Counted from the first letter of the stretch, positions 34,017-46,900 are shown. The stretch is 64,000 bases of DNA from Epiperipatus broadwayi (GCA_028023455.1 JAQFVV010006215.1:6493230-6557229); one strand, 5' to 3'. Notes: generated by a model not told the origin, from the letters alone. A program made the numbers and translations.

Positions 34017-34072
34017 ATTATTATTATTATTATTATTATTATTGTTGTTGTTGTTGTTGTTGTTGTTGTTAT
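34017..34072. repeat. Triplet microsatellite, tail of the third LINE
   Basis: (ATT)n followed by (GTT)n immediately after the LINE 3' end. Confidence 0.9.
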
Positions 34073-35640
34073 TTAACCGAAATAAAAAAATAAAAACAAT
34101 GCTATACCCTATTTTATATTATCAAATTCGGTATAAAATTCTAATTTTGATTGCCACAAATTCTTGTATAATACATTTTGAATTTAAGTTTTCACCCATT
34201 CCTTATTTTGGGATTATTATTGATAAATTAGGGAAGCATTCTTTACGGCCATGCTGCTTCATTGATAAATTGTATTAATTTTAATTAAAATAATGTCATT
34301 TTAATTAATAAGTTTAGATCATTTTACATCATGAATGCCCTTTACTTGTATGCGCATACGGACAAATGTTCACGAGTCGTGGTTTTTATATCATTATATA
34401 TTTATAATATAAAATTATAATTAAATAAATCTTTATTTATTTATCGATTGCTGTAAAAACCTATTTAAAAATTGATCTCTATCAGATTTTGAAAGTTAAG
34501 AAGGTACATCTGGGGTTAAATTAAAGACTTGTATATATATCCAGCTTATTTTCGTGTTTTTTTTTAAAAAAAAACTTAATACGAAAAAAAAAATATATAT
34601 AAAAATATCCATATAATGCTTTAAAACATAGCCGTCTTTTTTTAATATTTTCCTTACATTAATAGAAACTTCCCACCTTCATAAATCAGAAACATTCAAT
34701 ATAAATTTGTTGTACTGTAAAACGTCCGATCTAAATTAAATATGAAGTAAGCGATATCATGTTCTATTATTTTTACTTCCACGAATCTTTTTAAATTTAT
34801 TTTTAGTATCACAATTATATAAACCATCTATTCCATATTTAATTAAAACTGTTAATGCTGTGTAAAATCAGCCTTGTTCTTCATTCATAATATATAGTAT
34901 AAATTTTAAAATGTTAGCATATACAGTACTGTATAAAGAATTTATTGATTACTTTGAGTCTATGAGAGAAAATATGAATATAAAAAAAGATTTTAATGTA
35001 TAGATATTTTTATATTTCAAAATTTTAAATATTGTTTTTTAATTTTATACGTATTTTGGTATATGCATGAAGTTGAAATTGATATATAATTTTTTTTCAA
35101 GATATCTCCTGAAAATGAATCTTTTTATTTAAGTTAAAACTTGATGAATTTTATAGCAATTTGTATAATAAATAAAAGATTTATTTAATTGTAATTTTCA
35201 TTTGATATTTTTATTATTAATTTGCTATATAGTATTATAAAAAACTGGTAGTTTTAACACACATGCACACATATATATTAATGGGTGACGAGTTTTTATA
35301 TTCAAATGCCTTGATTCTTATAGGTGTATTGTGAAAAAAGTGAAAGTTTTATAGTATAGTTGATTTTATATGTACATGAATTTTTAAATATGCTACATAA
35401 TTTAAAAGTTTTACATAATAGTAGCTTTTTGTAATAGTAAAAATTTCGTAAATATAGAATCATTCGAAACTAAATTAATTTGATGTACCAGTGCCAATGA
35501 TTTTTGCATTCAATTATTTAGCCTCTTCTTTAGATAAATACATTAATGATTATTACTAATCATATATTAGGCTAGAGATTATTATATCATTTTAGTTCAA
35601 TATAAACTTTACATTTAATAAAAATAAATATCTGCATTGT
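34073..35640. other. AT-rich sequence, nothing recognised
   Basis: No frame with a known motif, no clear repeat structure. Confidence 0.5.
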
Positions 35641-35647
35641 GGGAATC

Positions 35648-35992
35648 AACAAAACATCATATGATCATATGCGTACACAAGCTGTTATTAGCAATAGAAA
35701 ACTCTCCAGACAATAGTGCCACTGAGTACAAGCTTTAATAATCAATGGATGCAGAAAGGTTTGTGCATAAAACTCCCATCTAGTGCCTAATTATCCAATA
35801 TCCCTACACTAAATTCTAGCTTGTGGCTTTCATCAGTGAGGAGTTTTGGTGCACCTAGATCTAATACAACTCTCCAGCAGCCATCTTTCATCTATTGTTT
35901 ACTAAAGCTTATATTGGATAGCACTATTGTCTGGAGAGTAATAACAGCTTGTATAAGTATACAAAATGGTGATCATGTGATGGTTTGTTGTT
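35648..35992. repeat. Foldback element with arms of about 110 bp
   Basis: 35648-35760 and 35881-35992 are imperfect reverse complements (for example CAAGCTGTTATTA near 35673 with TAATAACAGCTTG near 35940, and CTCTCCAGACAATAGTGC with GCACTATTGTCTGGAGAG). The arms contain the AATCAATGGATGCAG motif found in four other places. The short frame 35821-36060 over it is not supported. Confidence 0.7.
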
Positions 35993-36165
35993 TTAATAAC
36001 ATTCCTGCCTGTGGGATGACAGTGACTGTGGTTTTTGATAAATCAAGGACAGATGCTTAATTGGATTCAGATCTATATAATTATACAAATGAATGAGCTT
36101 GGATTGAAAACATTAAAGGGTTTTCTTAATTAACTAAATAGGTTAAAAGGTTGCTGCTCTATGGT

Positions 36166-36361
36166 TGCATTAGATCCTTAGATCCCAGTGCAGTGCTCTC
36201 AGACCAAAGCTCATCACTGATGAAAAACACAAACTAGAAACTGGTCTGCAGATATTGGAAATGGGAATTTTATACAAAATCTTCCTGCATCCATTGATTA
36301 CTAAAACTTGTACTGGGTGGCAGTGCTGTCTGGAGAGTTTGTATTGCATCTTGGGTATCAT
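36166..36361 (-). repeat. Further copy of the foldback unit, inverted relative to 35705-35870
   Basis: On the - strand it matches 35705-35870, including CTCTCCAGACAG, AATCAATGGATGCAG and TTTCATCAGTGATGAGC, so a larger inverted repeat encloses the foldback at 35648-35992. Confidence 0.6.
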
Positions 36362-36764
36362 TAATCTTTTTTAAATATCTTACATATTGAAAGTGAATGT
36401 GGTATAAAAGTTAACAATATCATATTTATTCAAAATTATTAATGTGTTTCTAAATGTTTGTCTAACTTTTTCAAAATAAAGTATATTACATGAATTTTGG
36501 CATTATAACTAATGATTTTTGTAAAATTTACATATTTAATTATAATATACTTGGAAATCATTTTGAATAAAAGAAACCAATTAATTAAATGTATACATAT
36601 TTTTTTTATATTTTAAGCAAGTAAATTCTATATGCCTAATATTGTGCAAGCTTTTTTTAAATGAGTTTTTTGAAGTTCGTTTATTTAAGTTAGTATCTGT
36701 TTGTCAGTTTGGTATGTTTGTTGTAAACTTATGAATCACTTTTATTATTTAAATTAAAATCAAA

Positions 36765-37225
36765 TTTTAAAATCAAGGTTTAATAGATTTAAATTCAGTA
36801 GAATTGCTTTAAACTTGAACATAATAAGTAAGAAATATGAGATAAATCTATATGGGACACTAATCTTTTAGGTAGGTGATCTAGTTTCTTAGATATAAAA
36901 CAGAGGGGGTAGAGATATTTTGATATCAAACTTAAAAACTATTCTTAGAACTTTAATATGTTTTAAGTAAACTTATAAGAGGGCAGTATAGAATTTTTTG
37001 CTTTCAATTTAAAGTTATAATAACAGTTTAAAATCAAGGTTTAATAGATTTAAGTTCAATATAATTTGTTGAAATTTTGTACATTTAAAAAAAATCTTTA
37101 TCAAAGTGATAGTACACAATAATATTTTAGATAGCTGACATAATTTTTTAGATATGGAAGAATGGGGGGGGGGAGGTTTGAATATTTTAATATCAACTTA
37201 AATTCTTTTTTTTAGAACTTCAATG
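36765..37225. repeat. Diverged tandem duplication of about 240 bp
   Basis: Two units beginning AAAATCAAGGTTTAATAGAT (about 36769 and 37030) share order and spacing of several blocks, including a GGGGG run and TTTTAATATCAA/TTTTGATATCAA. No coding trace. The rest of 36362-37600 is AT-rich and unrecognised. Confidence 0.5.
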
Positions 37226-37992
37226 TTTGAAATAATGCTCACAATTTTCTTGGTTTCAATTGTAAGTTTCACTTAAGTAATATAGTTTCGTTAAGCATTT
37301 AAAAAAAGTTTTTTAAAATAAAAAATAATGTTAAACAATTTTCAACAGAAAAGTAACTTACTACTTTATTATAAATAAAGAGTATACATATTAATTTACT
37401 GCAAAAATATCTAGTGATATATACTTGCTATAAGTATGAAGATCATTTAAAGTAAAACTATAATATTAAGTGAAGTTCATTTATAATATAGTTTTGGTAA
37501 GCATTTTTTTTTTAAAAAATAAAAATTTCCAATCAAAAGCAAAAATGTCAAACACTTTTCACATAAAAAATGTTTCATATTTTTAATCACTTATATACAC
37601 TTATATTATTATTTCATATTATTATTATTTCCGGGATATTCCATGTGGTAAAATAGCAAATAGCTGATACAATAACAAGTACCTTCCTCAAAGCATTCTC
37701 TTTCTCAAATTATAGGAATGCATGTGAGATTTAAAATCATTTTTATCTTTTTGTTTCTCCTCATACTCAAATTTTATTGGTTGAGAAATTTTAAATTTTA
37801 TTTTGTCTTCCAATAGCTTCCAAATGTTGTTAATCTTCTTTAATTCACACCATTCATTTATGCTCTTGGGCCTTTTAAAAATCTATATAGCTTCTTTTAT
37901 CAATCTCTGGTTATATTGTTCAATTTTTGCTAGAATATTTGTTTTATCAAAATTAATATGATTAGTTAATTTTATATGAGAATAAATAGCTG

Positions 37993-38274
37993 ATGAATTG
38001 GATTTTTCTAACTAATCATTATATCAATTTTGATAAAACAAATATTCTAGCAAAAATTGAACAATATGATCAGAGATTGCTAAGAGAAGCTATAGAGATT
38101 TTTAAAAGGCCCAAGAGCATAAATGAAAGGGGTGACTTGAAGAAAATTAACATTTGGAAGATGCTATTGGAAGACAAAATAAAATTTAAAACTTCTCAAC
38201 CAATAGAATTTAAATATGAGGAGAACAAAAAGATAAAAATGATTTTAAATCTCACATGCATTCCTATAATTTGA
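37993..38274 (+). pseudogene. Penelope-like endonuclease C-terminal fragment
   Basis: 93 codons. LLREAIEIFKRPKSINERGD matches the end of the GIY-YIG domain, with the conserved Glu and Asn, and KINIWKMLLEDKIKF follows. The start codon lies in the loop between the inverted arms, so the true N terminus (GIY and YIG motifs, RT) is missing. A mirror copy lies on the - strand in the left arm, with changes. A remnant, not a functional gene. Confidence 0.6.
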
Positions 38275-38287
38275 GAAAGAGAATGCT

Positions 38288-38322
38288 TTGAGGAAGGTAC
38301 TTGTTATTGTACTGAAACATCA
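38288..38322 (+). ncRNA. Degenerate hammerhead-like motif in the second Penelope-like family
   Basis: Reads UUGAGGA (consensus CUGANGA with one change), stem GGUAC paired with GUACU around a UUGUUAUU loop, then GAAAC. No clear stem III. In the left arm of the foldback the matching GAAAC and flank are deleted. Probably decayed. Confidence 0.35.
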
Positions 38323-38441
38323 GCTATTTGCTATTTTATCACATGGAATATCTTGAAAATAATAATAATATAAAATCATCATTTATCTGTGAAAATATTA
38401 GAATTTATATTATGTACACATACTAAATATGATATATATAT

Positions 38442-40506
38442 TGTAACGGTATATGCCATTACATTAATTTAAAATTAGAATAAATTTTTTTTAAGTTCAT
38501 AAATAAAAAAACTAAAAGCTAAAATTAAAAAGTTGTTCAATGTATGTATATATATTTGCACAGATGCAAAACTTTAAAAGTATTTCTTTTTTAAATAAAA
38601 AAAAGTATTTGAACATACTTTTTTATAAAAAAGTACAAGATCTAAAGATAAAATATTTTTGTAAATGGAAATGATTGTTTTATAAATTAAACGAAAAGCA
38701 AACTAGCCCTTTGGGCTCTTATATAAAAGTCAGATGAAATATAGATCAGAGAACAAAAATAAATTAGATGAAGACTCGGACCATAATGAAAATTTGAAAC
38801 AGGAAACCATTGTTCAGTGAATCCTGATGATCGGTATAAAAGGAAAAATATTGAAATTAAGAACAGTTCCAGCTTGTTTTTGTGAGAAGGGCAATAAGAT
38901 GCACTTGTCACTCTCTCTCACTTATTTAAAAATGAAATGACTGTAATACCAGGATTGAACCAGCTAAGGCCACCTTCAGATAGACCGGTTTTCAAATAAA
39001 GACTTCATGGGAATTGACACCAGGAACCGGGAGCTCTTCTACTGTAAGATATAAACGGAAAAATTTTACTAAAAGTAATTAAGAACTTTAAAGATTTGAC
39101 AAGCTAAACCTAATTTTTTTAAATGAACTTTAATCTGACTTTTCAAATCAATTATTAATGTTTAATTTTTATACATTTGAGTTTGCTAAAAATCATTTCC
39201 ATTTTTTTTTTTTATTAATATTTATTGTATAAATTATTTAAATGCATTAAATTTAAGTTGGGTATAGATGCTTGCATAGATTCATTAATGTTTAATTATG
39301 TTTTTGTTTTCATATTTGATTAGAATATATAGACATTCAGTAAATAATGATACCTTACATTGAGTATCTAAAATGTATTTATTCGGATGTCTTTTAAGTT
39401 ATTGGTGTCAATGCGGCATCTTATGATGAATGCCATTGGGTTTCTTGTAAATTTCCCTCTGCAATTCCATCAATGACTTTATATTTTGATCATTTATGTT
39501 TATTTTGAAATGTTTTTAACCATGTAATCTATGTAGCTGATCTATACTCAACATTAAAAAACAAACTTTTATAAAATTCATCTGTGTGAAATTATATAAA
39601 TGTTAAATTTAAGTCGGGCATGAATGGCTATATAGATTTGTAAAGTTATATTAATTAATTAAGGGAGGGTTAATCTTAGGTTATTTGTTTCATAGTTAAA
39701 TTGGGTCAATGGATTGGATATATTGGTGTAATTAGTAGATGTAGTATGAGATTCGCTACATGCAGGATCGCATTATATGCTGCACACCCCTTTTTGCCTA
39801 TGGAAGGCGATAGTAAGATGGAAAATGCAGTCCCTTCCTATGGAGTTTTTTTTATTGTTCTTCTTGCCAGACAGATGTAGCATTCCTGTCTGGACGAGAG
39901 TCAATGTCTTCTTAACCATGCTGTTCAGATGTACATTCCTGACAGTATGGTATTTTGTGCTGTCGTATTCATACTGCATTGAATACATCGATATATCAGA
40001 TGGATTGACGTTGGTTTGACTGCGAACTTTTGGCCTAAGGTTAAATAAGGGATAGAATATTTTCTTTTCAAATGCAATCTATGTAGTTTATTCATACTCA
40101 ACACTCTTAAAAAATATTATTAAATTCATCTGTGCGGATGGTTTAAAATTTTAAAATAATAATTTAAATTAAAAGTTAATATTAAAATCTAAAATAATAA
40201 ATGTTATTCCTCAAATTTTAAATGATTATATATGTGCATTAATAAATGTTGTTTGTGTGTTAATTACTGGCAGTGGCTTTTATTTTTTTATATTGAAGAT
40301 ATATTTTAAATAATTTATATTTTATAAATCTCTGTGTCTCACTGAGCTAGTGACTTGGGCTGATGGTCTTAATAAATAAAAGTTGGATCTTTAACAGCAC
40401 GTATCTGCCTACTCTATAAATTTTCCAGGTTCAAATGCCTAGTGGCGCCCTGTAGTGCAGATACGGTAAGACTGGAACTTCCACTTCTTTTCAAACTGTT
40501 ATAATT
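38442..40506 (+). repeat. 5' LTR of the non-coding LTR element (copy B)
   Basis: 2,065 bp. Contains a TATA-type promoter (38835-38843), a donor-like GTAAGA at 39044-39049, an AATAAA-rich segment near 40372 and GTGGCGCCC near the end. The short frame on either strand at 39773-40019 is repeated in the other LTR and has no family resemblance. Confidence 0.7.
38835..38843 (+). promoter_or_regulatory. TATA box of the LTR
   Basis: TATAAAAGG, followed about 27 bases later by GAACAGTTCCAGC, a plausible initiator. The same pair is present in copy A (TATAAAAAGG at about 25136). In the 3' LTR the box is lost in a rearranged stretch. Confidence 0.55.
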
Positions 40507-40524
40507 GGCCACCCAACATGAGCC
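40507..40524 (+). promoter_or_regulatory. Candidate primer-binding site of the non-coding LTR element
   Basis: TGGCCACCCAACATGAGC starts immediately after the LTR. It shares TGGC, CCAAC and TGAG with the primer-binding site at 12291-12308. tRNA not assigned. Confidence 0.45.
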
Positions 40525-41080
40525 AATGTTTAATAAACCATGAGTACCCTGAGAATTTTAAAAATAAATCATGCTAGTAACATTTTTCTTTAAAACTGAG
40601 TAAATATAATTGTATTAATGTGATGTTATAGTCCAATGTTTAATAAACCAAGTGTACCTTGAAAATTAAGCCAGTAACATTTTTTCTGAAATAAATGTAT
40701 TTTTGTACTAATATAAAGTTATAATTTGAATTTTGTTTTTAAGGTACTGCCAGTAAGAAAAATTGTGCATATGTAAAGATAAATGCGAGAAATAAAATGT
40801 AATAATTAATATAAATCATAATCTTTTTTTAACAAAAGTTTTATTTAAAATCCAACCATTTAACTTGCCTAAGTAATACACAAAAGTAGGAGAAAAGAAA
40901 CTTGAAAGAGAGGGGGCAGAAATTTAGCTGGTAGAAAGGAATCAACAGTCAACAATTTTTTTTGATCATTATATTTGTTTTGTAATTACTGACCAAAGTT
41001 ATCTCCTTTTGAAATTTTCATATACACTAAGTAAATTCTTTTTTTTTAATGTTTTTGTTTTTTGAGGAAGTTTACTGATA
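40525..41080. other. Interior of the non-coding LTR element
   Basis: Contains a diverged tandem duplication of about 105 bp starting CCAATGTTTAATAAACCA (about 40523 and 40632) and a purine-rich GAAAGAGAGGGGGCAGAAA near 40904. No reading frame. Confidence 0.55.
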
Positions 41081-43940
41081 TGTAACGGTATATGCCACTA
41101 CATTAATTTAAAATTAGAATTAATTTTTTTTTAAAAATTTGTAAATAAAAACTAAAAGCTAAAAAATTTAAAAGTTGTTTAACATATATAATATATTGCA
41201 CAGATGCAAAACTTTAAAAATTATTTTCTTCTTAAAAAAAATATTTGAATGTACTTTTTTATAAAAAAGTACAAGATCTAAAGATAAAATATTTTTGTAA
41301 ATGAAAATGATGTGTTTATTAACCCTTAAACCGCTAATTAAATCATTGGTTGTATGAGGTAAAAATCAAATCTTTTAATTGGCCAACTCACAAACTGAAG
41401 ACAAAGCCTATTGTTAAAACATATTCGTCTATAATATTAAATTCAACTCAGATACGTTTATAAAAAGTATATAATTAATTTTTCAGGTCATGAAGAAAAC
41501 GAAAGTTCTTTCAAAAATAAATTGCTATTTATTTATTCTAAGATATTCTATATCGGCAACATAAAAGTTATAATGTAAACAAAAAGATCGACTTTTACGT
41601 TATAGAAAAGTAAATATTTCTTTTTACTACATCTTCAATATATTTACTTAAATCTTCAATATTTTTCGAAAATAATTTTGTTTTTTTATTATTCTCTCTG
41701 AAAATTATGTTTAATTTCCATAAATATTATTTAATAATAATTTAAATCATATTCGAAATGAAAATCTAAGCGTTTTTCTTTATTTTCTTTGATCAGGCAG
41801 TTTCTTTGTTCTTTCCAGCCAATCAGAATGTCTTTTTCGGCTGAGAGCATGCTAAGAACCAATCACAAATAATGTTCCTTCTTTGTTTAGGTTTAAATGC
41901 GTTTTTTTTTATTTTTTACTTCTAAAATAAATCGGAAGATGTCACCATCGTACAGAACTTTTAAAAACGAATTCAATACGTATTTAACGAATTTTATCGT
42001 ATAAAAATGAACTGAGTTAGAGTGATTTTAGATGTCGACAAGGAGTCTCGTAGCGCGGGAAAGGGTTAATTTTTTCTGGTTTCTCGTTCAAAACCCTAAA
42101 AAAAACATAGTTGTGCTCTTGTACACTTTCACCAAAAAAGTCAGATGCCCCAACATTTCAAAGTTTGGCCACCCCTAAAATGTAATGATAATGGAAGAAA
42201 TTGACTGTATGGAACAGGAAATCATGATATTTACTAGATCATGTAATATTTTATTCATTTAATGTTCAGGAATAAATGTAGCTTGTTTTTGTGAGAAGGG
42301 TGATAAGACGCACTTGTCACTCTTTCTCACTTATTTACAAATGAAATGACTGTAATACCAGGATTGAACCAGCTAAGGCCACCTTCAGAAAATAGACCGG
42401 TCTTCAAATAAAGACATCATAGGAATTGGCACCAGGAACCGGGATTCTTCTACTGTAAGACATGAACTGTAAAAATTTACAAAGTAATTAAGAACTTTTG
42501 TTAAGATTTGACAAGCTTTTAATATTCAGCTACATAAATTTTAAAATGAACTTTTATCTGACTTACTTTTCAAATCAATTATTAATGTTTAATTTTTATA
42601 CATGTGAGTTTGCTAAAAATCATTTCCATTTTCTTTTATTTTTATTAATATTTATTGTATAAATTATTTAAATGCATTAAATTTAAGTTGGGTATAGACG
42701 CTTGCATAGATTCGTTAATGTTTTAATTATGTTTTTGTTTTTCATATTTGATTAAAATATATAGACATTCGGTAAATAATGATACCTTACGGTGAGTATC
42801 TAAAATGTATTTATTCGGATGTCTCTTTAGTTATTGGTATAAATGCTGCATCTTATGATGAATGCCATTGGGTTTCTTGTAAATTTCCCTCTGCAATTCC
42901 ATCAATGACTTTATATTTTGATCGTTTATGCTTATTTTGAAATGTTTTTAACCGTGTAATCTATGTAGCCGATCTATACTCAACATTAAAAAACAAACTT
43001 TTATAAAATTCATCTGTGCGAAATTATATAAATGTTAAATTTAAGTCTGGCATGAATGGCTATATAGATTTGTAAAGTTATATTAATTAATTAAGGGAGG
43101 GTTAATCTTAGGTTATTTGTTTCATAGTTAAATTGGGTCAATGGATTGGATATATTGGTGTAATTAGTAGATGTAGTATGAGATTCGCTACGTGCAGGAT
43201 CGCATTACATGCCGCACACCCCCTTTTTGCCTATGGAAGGGGATAGTAAGACGGAAAATGCAGTCCCTTCCTATGGAGTTTTTTTTTATTGTTCTTCTTG
43301 CCAGACAGATGTAGCATTCCTGTCTGGATGAGAGTCAATGTCTTCTTAACCATGCTGTTCAGATGTACATTCCTGACAGTATGGTATTTTGTGCTGTCGT
43401 ATTCATACTGCATTGAATACATCGATATATCAGATGGATTGACATTGGTTTGGCTGCGAACTTTTGGCCTAAGGTTAAATAAGGGATAGAATATTTTCTT
43501 TTCAAATGCAATCTATGTAGTTTATTCATACTCGACACTCTTAAAAAATATTATTAAATTCATCTGTGCGGATGGTTTAAAATTTTAAAATAATAATTTA
43601 AATTAAAAGTTAATATTAAAATCTAAAATAATAAATGTTATTCCTCAAATTTTAAATGATTATATATGTGCGTTAATAAATGTTGTTTGTGTGTTAATTA
43701 CTGGCAGTGGCTTTTATTTTTTTATATTGAAGATATATTTTAAATAATTTATATTTTATAAATCTCTGCGTCTCACTGAGCTAGTGACTTGGGCTGACAG
43801 TCTTAATAAATAAAAGTTGGATTTTTAACAGCGCGTATCTGCCTACTCTATAAATTTTCCAGGTTCAAATGCCTGGTGGCGCCCTGTAACGCAGATACGG
43901 TGAGACTGTAACTTCCACTTCTTTTTCGGACCGTTATAAT
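41081..43940 (+). repeat. 3' LTR of the non-coding LTR element (copy C), interrupted
   Basis: Same sequence as copy B at both ends, but carries the piggyBac-like insertion at 41323-42065, and 42070-42275 is rearranged so that the TATA region is absent. From about 42276 it follows copy B again to the end. Confidence 0.7.
41319..42069. mobile_element. piggyBac-like non-autonomous element with TTAA target duplication
   Basis: TTAA flanks both sides (41319-41322, 42066-42069). The ends read CCCTTAAACCGC and, from the other side, CCCTTTCCCGCGC, which is the piggyBac-type terminal pattern. 743 bp without a transposase frame. Copy B of the LTR lacks it, which confirms it as an insertion. Confidence 0.65.
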
Positions 43941-46900
43941 ATATATATTGTGCCCTTTTATATGGGTCACCATTTAAGTTTTGTGCTAATCTAGTGGAAA
44001 ATTTTAAATTTAAGAAGTATTTTAAATGTGTGATGTTGACTTTGCTTGTGGTAATGTTACCATAAGTTTAATTAAAGCAATCTATGAGTATTTGATATGT
44101 GAATTGTGTTGATCTTGAGAAGATATTTAAATGATGATGATTATGATGTAATACTGCATTAATAAATTTAATAACAAATGTTTGAAGCTAAAATATTTAA
44201 AAGACAAGTTAAAATTAGACAAAAATATTTATTTAATTTGAAATATATGTTAAAAGTGAATAAAAATATTTTAAATTATAAGTACTTAAATTGAGATTAA
44301 TATTTGATTTTAATCATATCAAATAATTATTTTAAAATCTGATATAATATCTTATTTATTTTTTAAAAATAAATATTTATTTTAAAAAAGCAATTGTTAA
44401 GTTTATTTTTAGACAAGCGTTCTTGTGTTATAAAGAATAGATGTTATACACACGCGTGGAAGTTGTCTAATAAAGTTGCAATTATTATTTTACAAAATCA
44501 TGTTGTAAAATTTATAAATAATACGTGAGTTATCACGAGATAAAAATAAAGATATTAATGTAAAGTATTAAATTTGATTTTATAAAATATTGTCTTAAAA
44601 ATGTAACGTATTTAAAAAGATCTAATTTATTTTAAATGATCTTATAAAAGTTAAGATTTAAATCAAGTGAGAAATAATATTTCAAAAGAATGTTTAATAG
44701 ATTTGAATAAATGATAAATATTGTTTTAAAAGAATTTGATAAAATATTAAATATTAAATAAGTCATTATTTATTTTTAATATTGTGTTGGTAAATATGTA
44801 AATAAGAAATTTTGATTGTTTAAACCTACCAATCAGATAAGGAGTTTCTGGCAGTATATAAGCTGGATTCAATTGTTGAGGGGGTCTCTCTACAATAAAA
44901 CTTCTAAGTCGTTTGTGCTATTAAAAAAATAGCTGAGTAAATTTATAAACGCTCTTAAAATCAGTTGTAAAATCATAAGAGTGTTATTGTATATAATTTT
45001 ATAATTTTTAAAGTAATGAATATGCAGTAGAAACTTAATAATTCCCTATCATCTTCTCAATATCGAAACTCAATTTACGTACAAATAATCAATGGAAACA
45101 TCACGTATCGGAGAAATATATCAGAAACTTTATGCTAGAAAAGTAACAGACGCTGGATTAGTACATAAAACTACAAGATGGAAAAAAGTAGTATTTTGGA
45201 CTATAAATAGTTTTCAAAAGTTAAATTACTATTGTTTATTACTAATAGATATTTTAAAAAAATATAAATATTTCTGTAAAAGAAAGTATTTTGACAAATT
45301 ATAGAAGTAAAATATGTATCTTAAGGAAAGATATAAGATGCAGTAGTAATTTTAAATAAATACTTGCCTCGTTAAGTCTTTATGCTTAAAAGACTAGAGA
45401 TTGATAATTTGAAAAGGCAAATATATTATAAGTATAAGTATTTTAAAAAATCGTAATATAATAAAATTATTTTATTTAAAGTTATCTAAACGCTGGACGT
45501 TATAGATGGAAAAATTAATTCTTACCGGAATATGGTATTTACAAATGCGCAAGTAATACATGGATATCCAAATCAAGTTAAATAAGCCAAGCCGAACCAA
45601 GTTAATTGAAAAATAATTAAATGACAATTTTATCAATTATAAACTAAGTTGAAATAATAACTTTCAAATAATAATTGATGAAGAATTGGATCCAAAGAAC
45701 TTATAAACTATTTTAATTTTATTTGTTTTCTTATTGGAACTTATTTTTTTTTTTAAAAAAGAACGTTATCATTTTTATTATAAACTTTCAAGAAACACGT
45801 GATACAACGGAACAGGAAATAGTGTTTTATTGACTTTATACGGAGGATATTTGTTAGAACTTTATGGTAGGACAAAAATCAACGCTGGACTATGTAATAT
45901 GATTTTTTTATTTTATTTATTTAACATAAAATTTAAATATTATTAAACTCTTAAAAAGTAGGTTAGGTACATTTATTAAATAGTAACTTAAAAATAATAT
46001 AATAATTAATTACATAAACTTATTTTATAATTAATATAACACGGAATATTCTAATGAATGTTTATGAGTGAAAATGTGAATGATTTTTATTTTATGAAGC
46101 TGCAAATTCCGAAGAATACTGGATAGCAGAATGGACATTATTATTATTATGGTAAAAATATTGTATAATGATTTTTAATGAATTTAATATGTTTTTCTTT
46201 AGATCAACTGAATATTATGTTGTTGTAGAATGAATGGATAAATATATTATGAAAACACATACATTATATTGACAGCAAACGTTATTAAAATATGCATAAT
46301 TTTTTTAAATTTATAATATAAACATGACATAACATTACGTAAAAAGTTTAGAAATAATTATATGATTCTTTCGTAAATAATTTTTATATTTTTTATTTAT
46401 GCTTAGTATTAAAATGATGTTTATTATTTATCTAAGTAATTATTTTATTTTTGCAAGTCAGAAAAGGATTTTAAAAGTCTATATTTTTGTGTATTTTGTT
46501 TATTGAATAAGTTAAGTTACGTTATGAGTAGAAGCCTATATTTAGATTGAAAAGTTTACTAAGTATAGACAATATAGTATGAGTAATTTGGATAATGAAT
46601 ATTTTATTTGAAGTTGATATTTGTTTTCCGGAAAATGTTTTAAATGAGTTTAGAATATGTTTTATAGATAGAAATTTATTAGAAAGGTTAGTAAAGCACA
46701 TAGGGTAAAATAATGATTTTACACAGAAAGGAATCATAAAATTTATCTAATGTAATGTTTTATGAATTTAAAATTGATAAATGATTTAAATATTAATGTT
46801 TGAATAATACAGATATAGAATGCATATTTTATAAAACATATAACAGGAATTACATTAAGTAAAGTATAGTCCGTACAGCCAATCATTTGTTTTACATTAT

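Larger units (their letters stand above)
37610..38376. mobile_element. Foldback of two Penelope-like 3' ends
   Basis: 37610-37970 and about 38010-38376 are reverse complements apart from small changes; a 40-bp loop lies between. Each arm is the last part of a Penelope-like element (endonuclease C terminus plus terminal repeat), 5'-truncated ends facing inwards. Such inverted arrangements are typical of the group. It is a different family from the element at 588-2332. Confidence 0.7.
38442..43940 (+). mobile_element. Non-coding LTR retrotransposon (two LTRs, 0.57-kb interior)
   Basis: Two homologous repeats (38442-40506 and 41081-43940) flank 574 bp with no reading frame. TGGCCACCCAACATGAGC directly after the first LTR is in the place of a primer-binding site and resembles that of the Gypsy element at 6-14 kb. 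The outer flanks are both ATAT-type, a possible target duplication in low-complexity DNA. LTR ends read TGTAACGGT...GTTATAAT, not the usual CA end. The size and lack of genes fit a non-autonomous LTR element. Confidence 0.65.

Noticed and set aside
39773..43489. Matching short frames at 39773-40019 and 43231-43489
   Set aside because: They lie at the same place in the two LTRs of the non-coding element and differ by indels; no sign of selection.
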